64,000 nt of DNA from Acidobacteriota bacterium (GTDB lineage: Bacteria; Acidobacteriota; Holophagae; Holophagales; Holophagaceae), in assembly GCA_016213735.1 (NCBI GenBank), contig JACQZU010000012.1, positions 62,001 through 126,000 of the forward strand, in the 5' to 3' direction. The position numbers and the translations under genes were made by a program. Shown here one piece after another: positions 1-9,103 of the stretch. Position 1 is the first letter of the stretch. Each line of letters starts with the position of its first letter. The notes under the pieces were generated by a model. The model was not told the DNA's origin. It did not search any database and was given only the letters and a program-made list of their open reading frames with translations.

Positions 1-331
1 GAACATCCTCGACGGCCGGGCCGGGGGGCCCTGGGCGGTGCTGGCGCGCTTCGTGGAACATCGGGAGGAGCCCCGGCGGGTCCCCATCCACCTCCTGGAC
101 GAGGGAAGAAAAAAGCGGATGTGGGTGGAGGGGATGTTCGACACTTCCATCGAGGCCATCCGGGGCCGGGACAAGGATGGAGTGGCCGTGCTGGGGAATC
201 TCTTCAACCAGATCCACGCCCCCACCCAGGTGCTGGCCCTGGGCAGTTCGCGCTGCACCGATGGCCGGATCTCCTTCGAGACCGAGAACACCCACGCCCT
301 GTACTCCGCCTTCGCCTGGGAGGGTCCCTGA
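1..331 (+). CDS. DUF1326 domain protein (C-terminal part)
   Basis: This is the C-terminal part of a protein whose start lies before the window; reading frame 2 is open from the first bases to a TGA at 329-331. The visible 109 or so residues (LDGRAGGPW near the edge, then MWVEGMFDTSIEAI) resemble the end of DUF1326 proteins, a family of unknown function. The assignment is helped by context: the next gene downstream is a DUF2182 membrane protein, and these two families are commonly found as a pair. The stop codon overlaps the probable CTG start of that gene (CTGA), which suggests translational coupling. No signal peptide or catalytic residue can be judged from the fragment. Confidence 0.65.
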   Translation, partial: NILDGRAGGPWAVLARFVEHREEPRRVPIHLLDEGRKKRMWVEGMFDTSIEAIRGRDKDGVAVLGNLFNQIHAPTQVLALGSSRCTDGRISFETENTHALYSAFAWEGP

Positions 332-1101
332 GACCGGGGGAGGGCCTGGCCGCGCGGGTCCGGCGCGACCAGACCCTGCTCCTGGCTGGCCTGGTGGTGG
401 TGGCGGGGCTGGCCTGGTGGCACATGGGCCGCATGGCCTCCGGCGCGGTGCCCTGCCACCCCGCCGCCCCTGACGGGAAGCCTTGGTCCTGGCCCGAACT
501 GGGATCGGCCGTGGCCATGTGGATGGTGATGATGGGGGGCATGATGCTGCCCATCGTGAGCCCATGGCTCCTGGCCCTTTCAGGGAAGGCGAGGGAGGCG
601 GAGGGAGGCCCGGCGCCCTTTCCCGCCCTGGGAGCGTTCCTGGGGGGCTACCTGGCGGTGTGGTCGGCCTACAGCCTTCTGGCCGCCGCGGGGCAGCTGG
701 CCCTCCAGCGCGCCGCCCTGCTCTCCGGGGAGGGAGTCCTCACCCACCGGCTCCTGGCCGGGGGTCTGCTCGTCGGGGCCGGGGTCTACCAGTGGTCTCC
801 CTTCCGGGACGCCTGCATGACCCATTGCCGGTCCCCCTTCGCCTATTTCCTTGCCCACTGGCGGCCCGGACGGCTCGGGGCCTTCTCCATGGGCGCCCGG
901 CACGGCCTGCACTGCGCGGGCTGCTGCTGGGCCCTCATGGGCCTCTCGTTCGTGTTCGGGGTGATGAGCCTGACCTGGATGGCGGGGCTCACGGCCTTCC
1001 TGCTTTTGGAGAAGACCACCTCCGCCGGTCCTTGGCTGGGCCGGGCCGGCGGGGTCCTGCTCTTCGCAGGGGGATTGTGGATGGCCTTCGGGCCCGCCTG
1101 A
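328..1101 (+). CDS. DUF2182 integral membrane protein
   Basis: About 257 residues with several strongly hydrophobic segments (around residues 11-30, 60-80, 100-125, 145-160, 205-250). Metal-ligand-like features typical of DUF2182 proteins are present: a Met-rich stretch (MWMVMMGGMMLP), a DACMTHCRSP segment and a GLHCAGCCWALM segment. The family is annotated as a predicted metal-binding membrane protein; the exact function is unknown. No ATG/GTG/TTG start lies in the right place. I chose CTG 328, which overlaps the upstream stop; CTG 346 is an alternative. The gene is followed by the convergent end of the copper-efflux operon, so a role in metal handling is plausible but is inference. Confidence 0.75.
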   Translation: MRPGEGLAARVRRDQTLLLAGLVVVAGLAWWHMGRMASGAVPCHPAAPDGKPWSWPELGSAVAMWMVMMGGMMLPIVSPWLLALSGKAREAEGGPAPFPALGAFLGGYLAVWSAYSLLAAAGQLALQRAALLSGEGVLTHRLLAGGLLVGAGVYQWSPFRDACMTHCRSPFAYFLAHWRPGRLGAFSMGARHGLHCAGCCWALMGLSFVFGVMSLTWMAGLTAFLLLEKTTSAGPWLGRAGGVLLFAGGLWMAFGPA

Positions 1102-1143
1102 GGGTGTTTCAGGCGGCAAGGCCCCCGGCGATGCGGGCCGCGC

Positions 1144-1386
1144 CTATTTGGCCGCCTTGGCGTTCTTCGGTGTGCCGTCCTTCTCCAGGTACTTGTCGGG
1201 GTCCTTCTGGAGCTTGGGGCCGCAACCCGGGCAGCAGAGGCGGTATTCCCTTCCGCGGACCACGACGGTCTTGCTCTTCTCGGACACTTTTTCGCCCATG
1301 ACCGGGCACTTGGTGTTGGTGGCGGGAGCGGGCTTTTCGGCCGGGGCGCCCAGGAGGGCCAGGGAAATGAGGGCGGCTTGGAACAT
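1144..1386 (-). CDS. Small secreted YHS/TRASH-like metal-binding protein
   Basis: An 80-residue protein with a short signal peptide (about residues 1-16) followed by a compact domain. The domain has a CPVMG motif at Cys27 and a CCPGC motif near residue 53, ending in a KDPDKYLE segment. This Cys-Pro-Val plus CCPGC arrangement with a terminal K-x-P-x-K-Y resembles YHS/TRASH-type metal-binding domains often seen beside copper and mercury genes. It is the last gene of the Cus-type efflux operon, 17 bases after cusA, so it is likely a periplasmic metal-binding accessory. The metal is not shown by sequence; Cu(I) is the inference from context. Confidence 0.65.
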   Translation of the reverse strand: MFQAALISLALLGAPAEKPAPATNTKCPVMGEKVSEKSKTVVVRGREYRLCCPGCGPKLQKDPDKYLEKDGTPKNAKAAK

Positions 1387-1403
1387 GGGGGCTCCTGTTC
1401 GGA

Positions 1404-4400
1404 TCAGGATAACGCCGGTTGGGGCGCATCAGGGGTGGACCTGGGCAGCTCGCGCTGCTTCCAGAGGAAATAGATGGCGGGGTAGACGAGGAGTTCCAGG
1501 AGGAAACTGGTGGCCAGACCGCCCACCATGGGAGCCGCCACCCGCTTCATGACATCGGCGCCCGTGCCGATGGACCACATGATAGGCAGAAGGCCCATGA
1601 AGGCGGCGAAGACCGTCATGGCCTTGGGCCGCACGCGCTTCACCGCCCCGTGGACGATGGCCTCCACCAGGTCCGCCCGCGTGTTCAGCCTCCCCGCCGA
1701 GCGGGCCTCCTGGTGGGAGAGGTCCAGGAAGAGCAGCATGAAGACCCCGGTCTCCGCGTCCAGCCCCATGAGGGCGATGAGGCCCACCCACACCGCGATG
1801 CTCATGTTGTAGTCCAGGGCCCAGAGCAGCCAGAAGGCCCCGATGGCGGAGAAGGGCACCGCCAGCATCACGATGGAGGCCTTGAAGGCCGACCGGGTGT
1901 TCGCGTAGAGGAGGCCGAAGATCAGGACCACGGTGATGGGGAGGATGATGCGGAGCCGCTCCTTGACCCGGATCATGTTCTCGTACTGGCCGCTCCAGGT
2001 GAGGCTGGTTCCCGGGGGCAGGCGGAGCTGGGCGTCCACGGCCGCCTTGGCCCTGGCCACGTAGGTGCCGACGTCCGTCTGGGCGGTGTCGAAATCCACC
2101 AGCACGTAGCCGTTCAGCAGGCCGTTCTCGTCCCGGATCATGGCCGGGCCCGTGGCCCACTTGAGATCCGCGATCTCCGACATGGGGATCTGCGCGCCGG
2201 TGGGAAGGGGCACAAGCACCCGCTCCAGGGCCCCCGGGGACTCCCGGTAGTCCCGGGCGTAGCGGACGCTCACGGGATACCGGGCCCGGCCGTCGAAGAC
2301 GATGCTCTGGTTGTCGCCTCCGATGGCGGTCATGACCAGCATGTTGGCGGCCTCCACGCTGAGGCCGTAGCGTGCCAGGGACTCCCGCTTCAGCACGAAG
2401 TCCAGGAAATAGCCCTGGGCGGTGCGCTCGGCGAAGGCGCTCCGCGTGCCCGGCACCCGCTGCAGGATGGCCTCGGCCTCCACGGCCACCTTCTCGATCA
2501 CGGCCAGGTCGGGGCCGTTGACCTTCAGGCCCACCGGCGTGCGGATGCCCGTGCTGAGCATGTCCAGGCGCGCCTTGATGGGCATGGTCCAGGCGTTCGG
2601 GATGGCCGGAAGGCGGACCACCCGGTCCAGCTCCGCCACGATGTCCTCCTGGGTGATGCGGTCCCGCCAGAAGGGGCGCAGGACGGGTTTCAGCCAGCCT
2701 GGCGCCCATCCCGAGTACCAGCGGGGTTTTTCCCGCCACTGCTCCTCGGGAAGCAGAACGATCACCGTCTCCATCATGGAGAAAGGGGCCGGGTCCGTGG
2801 CGGTGTCGGCGCGGCCCGCCTTTCCGAACACCCTGTGCACCTCCGGAATGGTGTGGATGAGCTTGTCCTGCACCTGGAGGATCCGCGCGGCCTCGGTCTG
2901 GCTGAGGCCCGGCAAAGTGGAGGGCATGTACAGGAGGGTCCCTTCGTTGAGCGGAGGCATGAATTCGCTGCCGAGTTTCATGAAGACGGGGACCGTGGCG
3001 AGCACCAGCAGCGCGGCCACGGCGATCGTGGCCCGGGAATGGCGCAGCACGAAACGGCAGGGGGGCTCGTAGATCCTGTGGAGGAAGACGCTGATGGGAT
3101 GGCGCTCCTCGGGGTGGTAGCGTCCCACGGCGGCCTGGGTGGCCAGCCAGGCCAGCCACCGGGGCCTGAAGGTGAAGGGCTCGATGCGCGCGAAGAGCAT
3201 GCGCAGGGCCGGGTCCATGGTGAGGGCCAGGACCGCGGCGATGGCCATGGCCAGGTTCTTGGAATAGGCCAGGGGCTTGAAGAGCCGTCCCTCCTGGTCG
3301 ACCAGCGTGAAGACGGGCATGAAGCTCACCGCCACCACGAGCAGGGAGAAGAAGACGCTGGGGCCCACCTCCAGGAGGGCCGAGAGGCGGACCTCGTAGA
3401 AGCTGCCCGGTTTGCCCGCGGCGATCCACCCCTCGATCTTCTTGTAGGCGTTCTCCACCTCCACGATGGCGCCGTCCACCAGCACGCCGATGGAGATGGC
3501 GATGCCCGCCAGGCTCATGAGGTTGGCGTTCTGGCCCATGCCCAGCATGGGAATGAAGGCCAGGGCCACGCTCATGGGAATCGTGACGATCGGGACGATG
3601 GCGCTGGGGACGTGCCACAGGAAGACCAGGATCACGATGGAGACGATGATCATCTCCTCGACGAGCTTGTCCCGGACCGTCCCGATGGCCTTCTGGATGA
3701 GTTCGCTCCGGTCGTAGGTGGTGACGACCTCGACCCCCTCCGGGAGGCCCTTCTTCAGCTCCGAGAGCTTGGCCTTCACAGCCTCGATGACGGTGAGGGC
3801 GTTCTCTCCCTGGCGCATGACCACGATCCCGCCCACCGCGTCGCCTTCGCCGTCCAGGTCCGCCAGGCCCCGCCGCATCTCCGGCCCCAGCGTGACCGTG
3901 GCCACCTCGGAGAGCCGCACGGGCGTTCCGTTCTCGGCCTTGAGCACGGCCTGGCCCAGGTCCTGGGGCGTGCGGGCGTAGCCCCGCCCCCGGACCATGT
4001 ACTCCCGCCCCGCGTACTCCACCAGGCGGCCCCCACCCTCGTTGTTGGCGGCCCGCACGGCCTGGATGACCGCGTCGATGGGAATGCGGTAGGCGGCCAG
4101 CTTCACGGGGTTCACGCTCACCTGGAACTGCCGGGCCTGGCCCCCCACCGTGGCGACTTCGGACACGCCGGGAACGCTCTGGAGGCCGTAGCGCAGGAAC
4201 CAGTCCTGGTGGCTGCGGATCTCGTCCAGACTGTGGCGCCCGCTGCGGTCCACCAGGGCGTACTGGTACACCCAGCCCACGGAGGTGGCGTCGGGCCCCA
4301 GTTCGGTCTTCACGCCCGCGGGGAGGCTGGAGGTGATCTTGCTCAGGTATTCCAGGGTCCGGCTCCGGGCCCAGTAGATGTCCGTGCCGTCCTCGAAGAT

Positions 4401-4718
4401 CACGTAGACGTAGGAGTAGCCGAAGTCCGAGAGGCCCCGGACGGCCTTCACCCGGGGAGCCCCCAGCAGGCTCGTGACGATCGGGTAGGTCACCTGGTCC
4501 TCCACCAGGTCGGGACTGCGGTCCCACTTCGAATACACGATCACCTGGGTGTCGCTGAGGTCCGGCAGGGCGTCCAGGGGGATGCGGCGCATGGCCCAGA
4601 AGGAGAGGGCCAGGAGCAGGGCCGAGCAGGCCATCACGAGCCAGCGGTTCTCCGCCGAGAAGCGGATGATCTTCTGGAGCAGGGTGGGGTGGTCGGGATC
4701 GTAGGCGTTTCCGTGCAT
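1404..4718 (-). CDS. cusA: Heavy-metal efflux RND transporter, CusA/CzcA family
   Basis: A 1104-residue inner-membrane proton-driven pump, close to the usual 1030-1100 of HME-RND proteins. Near the N-terminus it has the family signatures DALPDLSDTQV and FGYSYVYVIFEDGTDIYWA. TM4 carries GVLVDGAIVEVENAY. The periplasmic segment NAWTMPIKARLDMLSTG matches the region of CusA that holds a copper-binding methionine. These features favour the monovalent Cu(I)/Ag(I) subgroup over the Zn/Co/Cd CzcA subgroup. The gene starts 10 bases after the adaptor gene and belongs to a five-gene minus-strand operon. It would form a tripartite complex with the adaptor and the TolC-type protein upstream. Confidence 0.92.
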   Translation of the reverse strand: MHGNAYDPDHPTLLQKIIRFSAENRWLVMACSALLLALSFWAMRRIPLDALPDLSDTQVIVYSKWDRSPDLVEDQVTYPIVTSLLGAPRVKAVRGLSDFGYSYVYVIFEDGTDIYWARSRTLEYLSKITSSLPAGVKTELGPDATSVGWVYQYALVDRSGRHSLDEIRSHQDWFLRYGLQSVPGVSEVATVGGQARQFQVSVNPVKLAAYRIPIDAVIQAVRAANNEGGGRLVEYAGREYMVRGRGYARTPQDLGQAVLKAENGTPVRLSEVATVTLGPEMRRGLADLDGEGDAVGGIVVMRQGENALTVIEAVKAKLSELKKGLPEGVEVVTTYDRSELIQKAIGTVRDKLVEEMIIVSIVILVFLWHVPSAIVPIVTIPMSVALAFIPMLGMGQNANLMSLAGIAISIGVLVDGAIVEVENAYKKIEGWIAAGKPGSFYEVRLSALLEVGPSVFFSLLVVAVSFMPVFTLVDQEGRLFKPLAYSKNLAMAIAAVLALTMDPALRMLFARIEPFTFRPRWLAWLATQAAVGRYHPEERHPISVFLHRIYEPPCRFVLRHSRATIAVAALLVLATVPVFMKLGSEFMPPLNEGTLLYMPSTLPGLSQTEAARILQVQDKLIHTIPEVHRVFGKAGRADTATDPAPFSMMETVIVLLPEEQWREKPRWYSGWAPGWLKPVLRPFWRDRITQEDIVAELDRVVRLPAIPNAWTMPIKARLDMLSTGIRTPVGLKVNGPDLAVIEKVAVEAEAILQRVPGTRSAFAERTAQGYFLDFVLKRESLARYGLSVEAANMLVMTAIGGDNQSIVFDGRARYPVSVRYARDYRESPGALERVLVPLPTGAQIPMSEIADLKWATGPAMIRDENGLLNGYVLVDFDTAQTDVGTYVARAKAAVDAQLRLPPGTSLTWSGQYENMIRVKERLRIILPITVVLIFGLLYANTRSAFKASIVMLAVPFSAIGAFWLLWALDYNMSIAVWVGLIALMGLDAETGVFMLLFLDLSHQEARSAGRLNTRADLVEAIVHGAVKRVRPKAMTVFAAFMGLLPIMWSIGTGADVMKRVAAPMVGGLATSFLLELLVYPAIYFLWKQRELPRSTPDAPQPALS

Positions 4719-4728
4719 GGCCGCCCCT

Positions 4729-6033
4729 TCAGTGCTTGTGGGGATCCGGGGGCGCGGACTTCCGCCCCATGTCCGCCAGGGCGGCCTTGAGGCGGGATTC
4801 CGAGTCCACCAGGAAGTTGGCGCGGGTCACGACCTTCTCCCCCTTGGCGAGGCCGTCCACGATCTCGACGCTGTCGGAGGAACGCAGGCCCGACCGCACC
4901 TCCCGGGGTTCAAAGTAGCCCTGCCCGACGTCCACGAAGACGATGGAGCGGGTTCCGCTGTCGAGCACTGCGTCCGCGGGAACCTTCAGCCCCTTCTTTC
5001 CCGGCACCTGGATCACCACCTCCCCGAGCATGTCGGGGCGCAGGAGCTGGCCCGGATTGGGGAGTTCCAGCCGGGCCTTCAGGGTGCGGGTCCGGGGGTC
5101 CAGGGCGGGATCGAGGAAGGCCACCTTTCCGCTCAGTTGCCGTTCCCCGAGGGCGGGGGAGCTGAACGCGGCGGGCATTCCCACCCGGACCCGGCCCAGG
5201 TCCGACTCGTAGAGCTCGGCCACCACCCACACCGAGCTGAGGTCGGTGAGTTCGAGGGGCTGGTCCATGGCGGCCACCTTGCTGCCGGCGTTGATGGTCT
5301 TGGCGGTGAGGACTCCGTCCACCGGGGCGACCACCGGCAGGAGCCGGGTGACCATGCCGCTGGTCTCCAGATCGGCGATGAAGGCAGGGGAGGCCCCAAG
5401 AAAGGCCAGGCGCCGCCTCGAGGTCTCCACCAGGGCGGCGTAGTTCGCCCCCTGCTCCGTGTCCTGGTATTTCCGCCGGGCGCTCAGGGCCGCGAGGAAC
5501 TCCCGCTGGGCGGCGCCGAAGTCGGGGCTGTTGAGGGAAAAGAGCAGTTCCCCTTTCCGGAAGGGACGGCCCAGGAAATCCGCCCGGAGTTCCTCCACGT
5601 AGCCCTCGGAACGCACGGCGATGCGTTGCACCCGCCGTTCGTCCACCGCCACCCGTCCAGGGGAGCGGATCTCGCCTCCCCAGGTGCCCTCCTCCACCGG
5701 GGCGGTGCGGAGGCCCATGAGCTGCTGGCGCTCGGGGCTGATGGCCACCGTGACCATGCCTTCGGGGCCGGGGCTCTGAGGGGTGGCTGCACCCTCCATC
5801 TCCACCAGGTCCATTCCACAAATGGGGCAGGTGCCCGGGTGATCCTGGAGGATCTGGGGGTGCATGGGGCACTGGTACGCCTTCTTCGAGGGAGCCCCGG
5901 TCGGGGCGGGCGCCGGCCTCGGCCGGAGGAGCCACACGGCGGTGCCTCCGGCCACCAGTCCCAGGGCCAGGCCGAGGAGCAGGCCCCGGCCAGGGCCCGG
6001 GCGCTTGGGGGACGCATTAAGGATGTCGCTCAT
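4729..6033 (-). CDS. cusB: Efflux RND periplasmic adaptor, CusB-like, with heavy-metal-binding N-terminus
   Basis: A 434-residue membrane-fusion protein. An N-terminal transmembrane anchor spans about residues 17-37. A heavy-metal-binding domain follows: YQCPMHPQI at 53-61 and CPICGMDL at 69-76, giving Cys55, His58, Cys69 and Cys72. The lipoyl/barrel-sandwich and beta-barrel domains of adaptors follow (for example VEEGTWGGEIRSPGRV and the DQPLELTDLSSVWV segment). The C-terminus ends in DPHKH, another possible metal site. The protein links the RND pump to the outer membrane channel and may deliver Cu/Ag to the pump. It lies 7 bases after the tolC-type gene and 10 bases before cusA. Confidence 0.9.
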   Translation of the reverse strand: MSDILNASPKRPGPGRGLLLGLALGLVAGGTAVWLLRPRPAPAPTGAPSKKAYQCPMHPQILQDHPGTCPICGMDLVEMEGAATPQSPGPEGMVTVAISPERQQLMGLRTAPVEEGTWGGEIRSPGRVAVDERRVQRIAVRSEGYVEELRADFLGRPFRKGELLFSLNSPDFGAAQREFLAALSARRKYQDTEQGANYAALVETSRRRLAFLGASPAFIADLETSGMVTRLLPVVAPVDGVLTAKTINAGSKVAAMDQPLELTDLSSVWVVAELYESDLGRVRVGMPAAFSSPALGERQLSGKVAFLDPALDPRTRTLKARLELPNPGQLLRPDMLGEVVIQVPGKKGLKVPADAVLDSGTRSIVFVDVGQGYFEPREVRSGLRSSDSVEIVDGLAKGEKVVTRANFLVDSESRLKAALADMGRKSAPPDPHKH

Positions 6034-6040
6034 GGGATCC

Positions 6041-7483
6041 TCACATCTTCATGGGGGTCGAGGCGGGGGCATCGGGGGCGGGGGCGGCCGAACTCGGGCC
6101 ACGGGAGGCGCGGGCCTGGTTCGGACGGGCCATGGAGGCCATGCCCGCGGCCGGAGCGCCTTCCCCGGAAGGCTCCAGCGACACACGGTAGTGGGCGATG
6201 GAGAGGCTGTGAAGGCGCGCCAGGAGGTCCAGGTGGGCCTGGCGGTCCTGCAGGCGGGCTTTCAGGGCCTCCAGGAGGCTCCCGAAGGGGGTCCTGCCCG
6301 CCTCGTAGGTCCCCATCAGGCTCCGGATGCTCAATTCCCCCTGGGGCAGGAGGGCGTCCTCGTAAAGCCGCAGCTGCCGATCCGCGAGGGTCCATTCCCG
6401 AAGCCGCTCCTGCACCCGCTGGGTCAATTCCAGCCGCAGGGCCGTTCGGCCTGACCCGGCGGCCCGGTGCTCCGCCAGGCGCTGGGTCACCACCTGCTGC
6501 TGCTTCCGCCCCGCGAAGACCGGCAGCGCGAAGCCCACCTCGGCCTTCCACCCCAGGCCCATGCCGGGCTCCCGCATCAGGCCCGCGGTGAGTCGGATGT
6601 CGGGCCGGAGGTCCATCCGGCCAAGGCCCAGGGCGCCGGCCGCCATGGCGATCTCGGAATGGGCGGCGTTCCACTCCGGGCTGCGGGCCAGCGCCTCGGC
6701 GACGGCCGCGGCCTCCTCGGGGCGGCCGGGGCGGGGCAGGGCATCCAGGTCACCTTCAACCTGCAATCCCTGGCCGTCGTCCAGGGCCCCCAGGGTGCGG
6801 AGACCCGCCAGCAGGGTCGCCTCCTGGTTGTCCAGTTGGAGGCGCCGCTGCTTCAGGCGCGTGCGTTCCATCATGGCCTGGAGGAGGTCCGCCTGGCTCC
6901 CCGTGCCCTCTTCGCAGCAGAGCTTGGCGATGGACTCGGCCTGGGCCCACAGTCCGTCCTGCTCCTCCAGGAGGCGGAACTCTCCCCGGAGGCGAAGCCA
7001 TCCCAGGAGGGCCTCCATCACGGCTCCCTCGAGATCCAGGCGCACGCGGTCCCGCTCCGCTTCCACCTTGCCCAGTCCCGCCCGGGCGGCCTCCTCCCGC
7101 AACCTTCGCTTCCCCGGCCAGGGAATCACCTGGCTGCCCATGATCGAGAATTCCGTGCCCCGGGGCAGCACTCCCATGAGCAGGTCGGGAGGATTCCCCG
7201 GAGTCATCCCCGGGGATTCCACGGTCACGTCCATGGCGGCCCGCCGGAGGAAGCCAAAGCTCACTTCCGGATCTGGAAGGGCGCCGACGGCCGTGACCCG
7301 GGCGGCGCTGGCTTCCAGGAGGTGCCCGCTCCTTTGAAGCTGGGGATTGCGCCCCCGGGCGCCTTCCATGAGCGTGGCGAAGGCCGGCAGCTGGGCGAGC
7401 GGGGGGGTTGATGGGTTGCTGGGGGCCGATTGTCCCGCCAAAAAAACAGGCAGGAAGGCCCCGAGAAGGGCTCGGGTGCGCAT
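6041..7483 (-). CDS. TolC-family outer membrane efflux protein, CusC/CzcC-like
   Basis: A 480-residue protein with an N-terminal signal peptide (about residues 1-17), then two repeats of long alpha-helical sequence as expected for outer membrane efflux channels. It is rich in Leu, Arg, Glu and Ala, with the typical helix patterns and a conserved GxE/TxEF-type turn (PRGTEFSIMGSQVIPWPGK). A C-terminal tail with Met (GMASMARPNQ) may bind metal. It completes the CusCBA tripartite system encoded on the same strand. The preceding gene is a small Cys-rich secreted protein 61 bases upstream. Confidence 0.85.
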   Translation of the reverse strand: MRTRALLGAFLPVFLAGQSAPSNPSTPPLAQLPAFATLMEGARGRNPQLQRSGHLLEASAARVTAVGALPDPEVSFGFLRRAAMDVTVESPGMTPGNPPDLLMGVLPRGTEFSIMGSQVIPWPGKRRLREEAARAGLGKVEAERDRVRLDLEGAVMEALLGWLRLRGEFRLLEEQDGLWAQAESIAKLCCEEGTGSQADLLQAMMERTRLKQRRLQLDNQEATLLAGLRTLGALDDGQGLQVEGDLDALPRPGRPEEAAAVAEALARSPEWNAAHSEIAMAAGALGLGRMDLRPDIRLTAGLMREPGMGLGWKAEVGFALPVFAGRKQQQVVTQRLAEHRAAGSGRTALRLELTQRVQERLREWTLADRQLRLYEDALLPQGELSIRSLMGTYEAGRTPFGSLLEALKARLQDRQAHLDLLARLHSLSIAHYRVSLEPSGEGAPAAGMASMARPNQARASRGPSSAAPAPDAPASTPMKM

Positions 7484-7544
7484 GGATGCTCCTTGGTTGG
7501 ATTCGAGGACGATTCCCCCGGGCTGAACCGGGCGGGATCCCCCT

Positions 7545-7934
7545 TCAAATCCGGAGCACGCAGGTCCTGGAGAGAACCGGGCCGGTCAGACCCGGGCCGT
7601 CCCGTCGGGCGGGCCGACCCTCCCACGAATTCGGTTCGGCGAGGCCGCTCACCAGGGCGGCCTGCATTCCTTCCAAGGGGAGGGGTTCCGGCCGGAGGGC
7701 CCGGATACTGTCTGCGGGAAGAGGTGCCTGGACCTCCTGTGAGGCCTGCGAGACCGGGGCGGGGGTCCCGCGGCCCGGTTCGGTGGCGCAGGGACAACCG
7801 CCCTGGGGCTGGGCCTCCCCGCAGCAGCAGGTGCACACCTGATCCGGGCCCGCGGCGCAATCCAAAGCCTCGGCCCCCGGCCCGAAGAGCACGGCGAGGG
7901 CGAGGAGGCCATGAATGAGGGATCGGAACAGCAT
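7545..7934 (-). CDS. Small Cys-rich secreted protein at head of copper-efflux operon
   Basis: About 129 residues when started at the ATG at 7934, which gives a clean signal peptide (MLFRSLIHGLLALAVLFG). A longer reading from 8006 is possible but would precede the signal peptide by 24 residues. The mature part opens with a Cys cluster, CTCCCGE then GGCPCATEP, giving seven Cys between residues 26 and 49. The rest is Pro/Glu-rich and low complexity. I do not recognise a family. Its place as first gene of the Cus-type operon suggests a periplasmic metal-binding or sensing role, which is inference. The start region abuts a divergent glycosyltransferase gene. Confidence 0.55.
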   Translation of the reverse strand: MLFRSLIHGLLALAVLFGPGAEALDCAAGPDQVCTCCCGEAQPQGGCPCATEPGRGTPAPVSQASQEVQAPLPADSIRALRPEPLPLEGMQAALVSGLAEPNSWEGRPARRDGPGLTGPVLSRTCVLRI

Positions 7935-8017
7935 CCGATCCCATGCTACGGCCGCGACGCCCATCGGGAAAGGCCTCGCCTTCGAAGCGGAGCAGGAATG
8001 GGGCATGCTGGAAGGGC

Positions 8018-9103
8018 TTGGTCCTCCGGAAACTCCTCGTCCTGACGCGCTTGCCGTTCTGGCGGGCCCGATCGGGCGTCCAGGTTCGGATCCTCACCAT
8101 GGTCCGGGCCATCCAGCCCTGGGTCCAGGTGGTGGTGAACCATCCCCATCCCCTGAACGCCCAGGACCTGGAATGTCTTCGGGTCCTGGATCCGCCTCTT
8201 GAAGTCCTGGCCCTGGAGCGGGCCTCCTTTCCCGAATACTTCGCCCGGACGGAAGACCTGTGCCGAAGCGGCGGAGTGGACGCCTGCCTCTTCGAGCGCC
8301 TGGAGATGGGTGGCCTCCGGCCCGCGGTGCCCGAGGGGGTCCTGGCCATCCTGGACACCCACGACCTGCTGAGTTCTCATCAGGAATCCCGCAGCCGGGC
8401 GGGTGTTTCCACGGAGGGTGGTTTTTCCCTGTCCAAGGAACTGGCCCTCCTGGACGCCTTCGACCTGGTGCTCATGATCCAGCAGGAAGAGTACGGACGG
8501 GTGGCGGAGGCCCTGGGGGACAAGGCCCTTCTGGTACCCCACCCCTCCCTGGGCCCCTGCCAGGTTCCCCGCGCCACCCTGAGCACCCTCGGTTTCATGG
8601 GAAGCGACTACGAGGCGAACCCGGACGGTCTGGGATGGTTCCTCCAGGAGGTCTGGCCTCGTCTGGAAGGCCATGGGCTGGGGATGCACCTCTGGGGGAC
8701 CGTGGGTTCACGGCTGGGCCGACCCCTTCCCGAGGGGTGGACGGACCACGGTTTCGTGGCGGACCCGGAACAGGCCTGGGGCGCGATGGACGCCTTCGTG
8801 AATCCCGTCCGCTGGGGTTCGGGCCTCAAGATCAAGAGCGCGGAGGCGCTGGGCCGGGGCCTCCCCCTGGTGAGCACTTCCTGCGGAGTGTCGGGCCTTC
8901 CGGCCCACGGGGAGGCCTTCCTGGTCGCCGACGGGGCCGCCGAATTCGCCGGGGCCGTGCTGCGCCTGAAGGAGGACGCCGCGCTTCGGCGGCGGCTCTC
9001 CGAGGCGGGCCGGCGCCTCGCCGCCCGTCTCCTGTCGCCCCGGGCCTGCTTCGGGCCCCTGTTCGATCGCCTGGGCCTGCCCAAGGAGCACCTGACGGGC
9101 TGA
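8018..9103 (+). CDS. Glycosyltransferase, GT4-like
   Basis: About 361 residues. The N-terminus (RKLLVLTRLPFWRARSGVQ) and the C-terminal half fit a GT-B glycosyltransferase. The C-terminal donor-site region reads GFVADPEQAWGAMDAFVNPVRWGSGLKIKSAEAL, with the G-x-G-x-K-x-K-x-x-E-A pattern used for nucleotide-sugar binding, followed by GLPLVSTSCGVSGL. Donor and acceptor are unknown. The frame is open from an ATG at 7943, but that start would sit only 8 bases from the divergent copper-operon gene and add an Arg/Lys-rich tail, so I prefer TTG 8018; the start is uncertain. The gene stands alone on the plus strand and converges with the next gene. Confidence 0.75.
   Translation: MVLRKLLVLTRLPFWRARSGVQVRILTMVRAIQPWVQVVVNHPHPLNAQDLECLRVLDPPLEVLALERASFPEYFARTEDLCRSGGVDACLFERLEMGGLRPAVPEGVLAILDTHDLLSSHQESRSRAGVSTEGGFSLSKELALLDAFDLVLMIQQEEYGRVAEALGDKALLVPHPSLGPCQVPRATLSTLGFMGSDYEANPDGLGWFLQEVWPRLEGHGLGMHLWGTVGSRLGRPLPEGWTDHGFVADPEQAWGAMDAFVNPVRWGSGLKIKSAEALGRGLPLVSTSCGVSGLPAHGEAFLVADGAAEFAGAVLRLKEDAALRRRLSEAGRRLAARLLSPRACFGPLFDRLGLPKEHLTG

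Noticed and set aside
1419-4790. A 1123-codon plus-strand open frame opposite cusA
   Set aside because: His/Asp/Gly-rich translation without motifs; a shadow of the RND pump gene in GC-rich DNA.
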